Shown: positions 61,947 to 64,000 of the stretch, piece after piece
Layout: each line of letters starts with the position of its first letter
Position numbering within the stretch: position 1 is the first letter of the stretch
NCBI GenBank assembly: GCA_023334545.1
Contig: JAADVB010000033.1
Span: 42,167 to 106,166 of the forward strand
DNA length: 64,000 nt
Direction: 5' to 3'
DNA from: Salisapilia sapeloensis
Taxonomy: Eukaryota; Oomycota; Peronosporomycetes; Peronosporales; Salisapiliaceae
Program-made: the position numbers and the translations under genes
Notes under the pieces: generated by a model
The model's input: only the letters and a program-made list of their open reading frames with translations
The model's database searches: none
Told to the model about the DNA's origin: nothing

Positions 61947-63012
61947 AGCTGCGATTTCGTTTTATTCTTCTTTGTTAAAGCATTTTCTAACGCGAGCTTG
62001 TTCGATGGTCCACCCCATAGCGGTTCAAAGATCTCAAGCTCCCGAGCTAAACCCTCTGCATCTGCATTTGTCACCACTCGCTTCGTACCATGCATGACAT
62101 CTATTAATTAAGTGTCAGTAAGCAAAATCAGTATGCTTAAGATGTATCAAGTGTACCTGGCTGAGCGACGAGATACGGTGCTAAGAACGTATTTACAGCT
62201 TCATTAGCTTTTGTCTCCTGGGAGTCGAATACCGTGTCGGCAAGGCCAACTTCCATTGCTCTTTGTGAATCCACCTTTTCTGCCGATCCGAGCAACGTGA
62301 GCGCCATTCTCCGGCCAATCGTCTCCACTAGCTTTACTCCTCCACCCCATACCGGAGTAACGCCCATCTTTGTCTGTACAAACTGAATGATAGCCTTCTT
62401 TTCGACCACACGAAAGTCACAGCTAATAGCTAACTCAGCGCCTCCACCGTAGGCTCCACCATCGACGACAGCAACAGAGATCAACGGGAGATTTCGAAGT
62501 CGAGATAACGAGTTGGACATGAGTACGGCCATCGCTCTTCCTGCTGGAGGCGCACTCAACTCTTCTTTCGCTACTCTTAGATCTGATCCAGCACAAAACC
62601 ATCCATCACTTCCATGTACGATGAGAGCACTTAAATGCTCTTGTAAATGTTCTTGTTCGAGCTCAGCGATGATGTCACTCAATTCAGCCATCATTTTTCC
62701 AGAGATAGCATTTCGACCGGACGGATTGTGCACTTCAATACGTGCAGTTTTGGCAGGCAATGCCTTGTCGTGCTTAACATTGGCCAACGACGTCATAGAG
62801 CTATCAAACTCGAACGGTAGGTAGAGATTGATCGTATTCACCTTCTCTTCCGATCCCATTTCACGCAACGTTTCTCGGCTCTGCGCCAAGATTTCGTCAT
62901 GAGGTAACGATCGGTCGTTGGCAAAAGCAAAACGAGTGTAGGAGCGCTCTGTAGCAGACATTTGGGGCCTAGGGAAGCGATATGGAAAATGAATCCTACA
63001 CGTCCGGAGCAT
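61943..63012 (-). CDS. ECHDC1: Enoyl-CoA hydratase family protein, ECHDC1-like (ethylmalonyl-CoA decarboxylase), 2 exons
   Basis: Protein of 337 aa; exons 62157-63012 and 61943-62100, intron 56 nt. Crotonase fold: NPSGRNAISGKMMAEL, FCAGSDLRVAKEE (oxyanion loop), LPLISVAVVDGGAYGGGAEL, CDFRVV, FVQTKMGVTPVWGGG. These, with the end FEPLWGGPSNKLAL, track ECHDC1 rather than mitochondrial enoyl-CoA hydratase. ECHDC1 removes ethylmalonyl-CoA or methylmalonyl-CoA made in error by acetyl-CoA carboxylase, a metabolite-repair role. The N-terminus MLRTCRIHFPYRFPRPQ is basic and could be a mitochondrial presequence; a second ATG (MSATERS) would give a form without it. The animal enzyme is cytosolic, so location here is open. 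The stop overlaps the opposing gene by 4 nt. Confidence 0.85.
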
Positions 63013-63069
63013 GATCAATTTATGAGTATGATTGCGTAAACTGAAAGTCTATTTTTGCGTCGCCTTCCT

Positions 63070-64000
63070 CTAGTTTCGGGCATCAAAGCCCTCGAGGATA
63101 GTGCTCCGAATGACGTCATCTCCATTCTTGCCGCTGATAACCATCGGCATGATGGATGCAATTTTGGATTGGATTGCAATCCGTTTCTTTCGAAAATCGA
63201 ATCGACGCTTTTCGGTCAAATTGGCTGCCGCACTGCCCTCGGCTTCCGCATTTTGCTTAATGACTGCAGCCTCACGCTTCGCAGCAGTGATCGTGGCCTC
63301 TCCTTTAATCCTTGCCACTTCGACGTATTGATTGTAATCTCGTTTAAGGTTACTCAATCCCACGACTGGCATTGCTTTGGCCTTTAATGCCTCCGTCTCA
63401 GCAGCAGCGACAGCAGTGTCCTTCATGCCTTCCGCATCCTTAATACGATTGAGACACTTCGATTGCTCTTTGGCAAGAGCAACCTCTGCTTTGGCTTCGG
63501 CCACCGTTCGCATTTCGTCTTTTTTAATGATGGTACGAGCCTTTTCGGCCAGCAAGTCTTGAACATAACGGTCATTTTCCTTTTCGAGACCAGCTAATTT
63601 TCTTGTTTCGTTGTTCACGAGTACACGCAGTTGACTTTCGTGATTCTTCTCTTGCTCTTCCATCTTGGTCTTGTATGCTGTGGTGGCCTCCAGCGTCTCT
63701 GACAAGGCAGCTGGGAGAGCAACGTTGGTCACTTTGACGTTGTGAATGAGCACGCCGAATTCATTCATCTTTGCGTTAAGGTCGCTTTTCATTCCAATTG
63801 CAAACTCTTCACGGAGATCATGCACTTGGTCATGACGAACAGAATTCACAAGACCTCGAATCGACTCTTGTGTGATACTGTACAGCCACTCGTCCAAACG
63901 ATTAGCTCCCAAAGTGTACACAAACTTGACCACGTCTTCTTCATTCGGACCAATTTGGAGACTGATAGATACGTCGATGTCTATCATTACGTTATCGCTA
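63070..64000 (-). CDS. SPFH/band-7 domain protein (5' end outside the window)
   Basis: Partial: 310 codons to the stop at 63070; the start lies beyond the right edge, since the frame is open there and reads SDNVMIDIDVSISLQIG, the middle of an SPFH domain. Features are RLDEWLYSITQESIRGLV, then FGVLIHNVKVTNVALPAAL, typical of stomatin/prohibitin-like proteins. A long charged coiled coil follows (EEQEKNHESQLRVLVNNETR, AEAKAEVALAKEQSKCLN), with an Ala-rich stretch. Such proteins form ring scaffolds on membranes. A flotillin- or erlin-like subfamily cannot be decided without the N-terminus, where the membrane anchor should be. The neighbouring ECHDC1 start is 57 bp downstream on the same strand. 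Confidence 0.8.
   Translation of the reverse strand, partial: SDNVMIDIDVSISLQIGPNEEDVVKFVYTLGANRLDEWLYSITQESIRGLVNSVRHDQVHDLREEFAIGMKSDLNAKMNEFGVLIHNVKVTNVALPAALSETLEATTAYKTKMEEQEKNHESQLRVLVNNETRKLAGLEKENDRYVQDLLAEKARTIIKKDEMRTVAEAKAEVALAKEQSKCLNRIKDAEGMKDTAVAAAETEALKAKAMPVVGLSNLKRDYNQYVEVARIKGEATITAAKREAAVIKQNAEAEGSAAANLTEKRRFDFRKKRIAIQSKIASIMPMVISGKNGDDVIRSTILEGFDARN

Noticed and set aside
1-64000. CRISPR arrays, rRNA, riboswitches, bacterial ribosome binding sites
   Set aside because: Looked for and not found; the genome is eukaryotic nuclear.

Overview
The window is nuclear DNA from a eukaryote with a compact, intron-bearing genome. It is most likely a stramenopile, and best fits an oomycete that still makes flagellate zoospores. 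The reasons are: very short GT-AG introns (49-72 nt in every gene I could splice); dense packing with alternating strands; large multidomain signalling fusions of the sort known from oomycetes (7TM-cyclase, PH-FYVE-DEP-PI4K); a GatA-type amidase that probably serves the mitochondrion; and several proteins that look centriolar or ciliary. No bacterial operon, phage, CRISPR array or rRNA was seen. The genus was not determined; the small intergenic gaps would suit a compact genome such as Albugo, but that is a guess.

Layout. 0-8.2 kb: a MYND-finger protein, GatA, ribosomal protein L28, an FHA/SFI1-repeat protein, CENP-X and ribokinase. 8.2-10 kb: a seven-helix membrane protein fused to a class III nucleotide cyclase domain. 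10-12.3 kb: the only gene-poor stretch, holding tRNA-Ile(AAT), tRNA-Asn(GTT), tRNA-Gly(GCC) and a possible degenerate MITE. 12.3-17.3 kb: TIM22, a vasohibin-type tubulin carboxypeptidase and a PH-PX protein. 17.6-21.7 kb: a PH-FYVE-DEP-PI4K lipid kinase. 21.8-29 kb: a Lys/Ala-rich protein, a membrane protein with an IPT/TIG-like segment, a zinc-finger/coiled-coil protein and an unassigned seven-exon gene. 29.2-37.2 kb: the RNA polymerase I largest subunit, an FKBP-TPR-cyclophilin fusion and a small coiled-coil protein. 37.4-42.5 kb: a kinesin carrying an IFT54-like CH domain apparently nested inside a discoidin-like fold. 42.5-55.9 kb: a 4464-residue, intronless HECTD4-like E3 ligase. 56-64 kb: an IQ-motif protein, a myotubularin, a coiled-coil protein, an ECHDC1-type decarboxylase, and an SPFH/band-7 protein cut by the window edge.

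How the genes relate. They are not an operon or a single pathway. They alternate head-to-head and tail-to-tail, with gaps as small as 8 bp and one 4-nt overlap of two opposing stop codons. Recurring themes are microtubule/centriole/cilium biology (FHA-SFI1, vasohibin, kinesin, IQ protein, CENP-X), phosphoinositide signalling (PI4K, PH-PX, myotubularin), and organelle housekeeping (GatA, TIM22, ECHDC1). The most unusual items are the domain fusions: the kinesin, the 7TM-cyclase (which keeps the metal-binding aspartates but lacks the purine-selecting and transition-state residues), the dual immunophilin and the lipid kinase.

Exon boundaries were worked out by eye from GT/AG positions, reading-frame continuity and family conservation, and the exon lengths were checked for frame. 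Starts are the least certain part.
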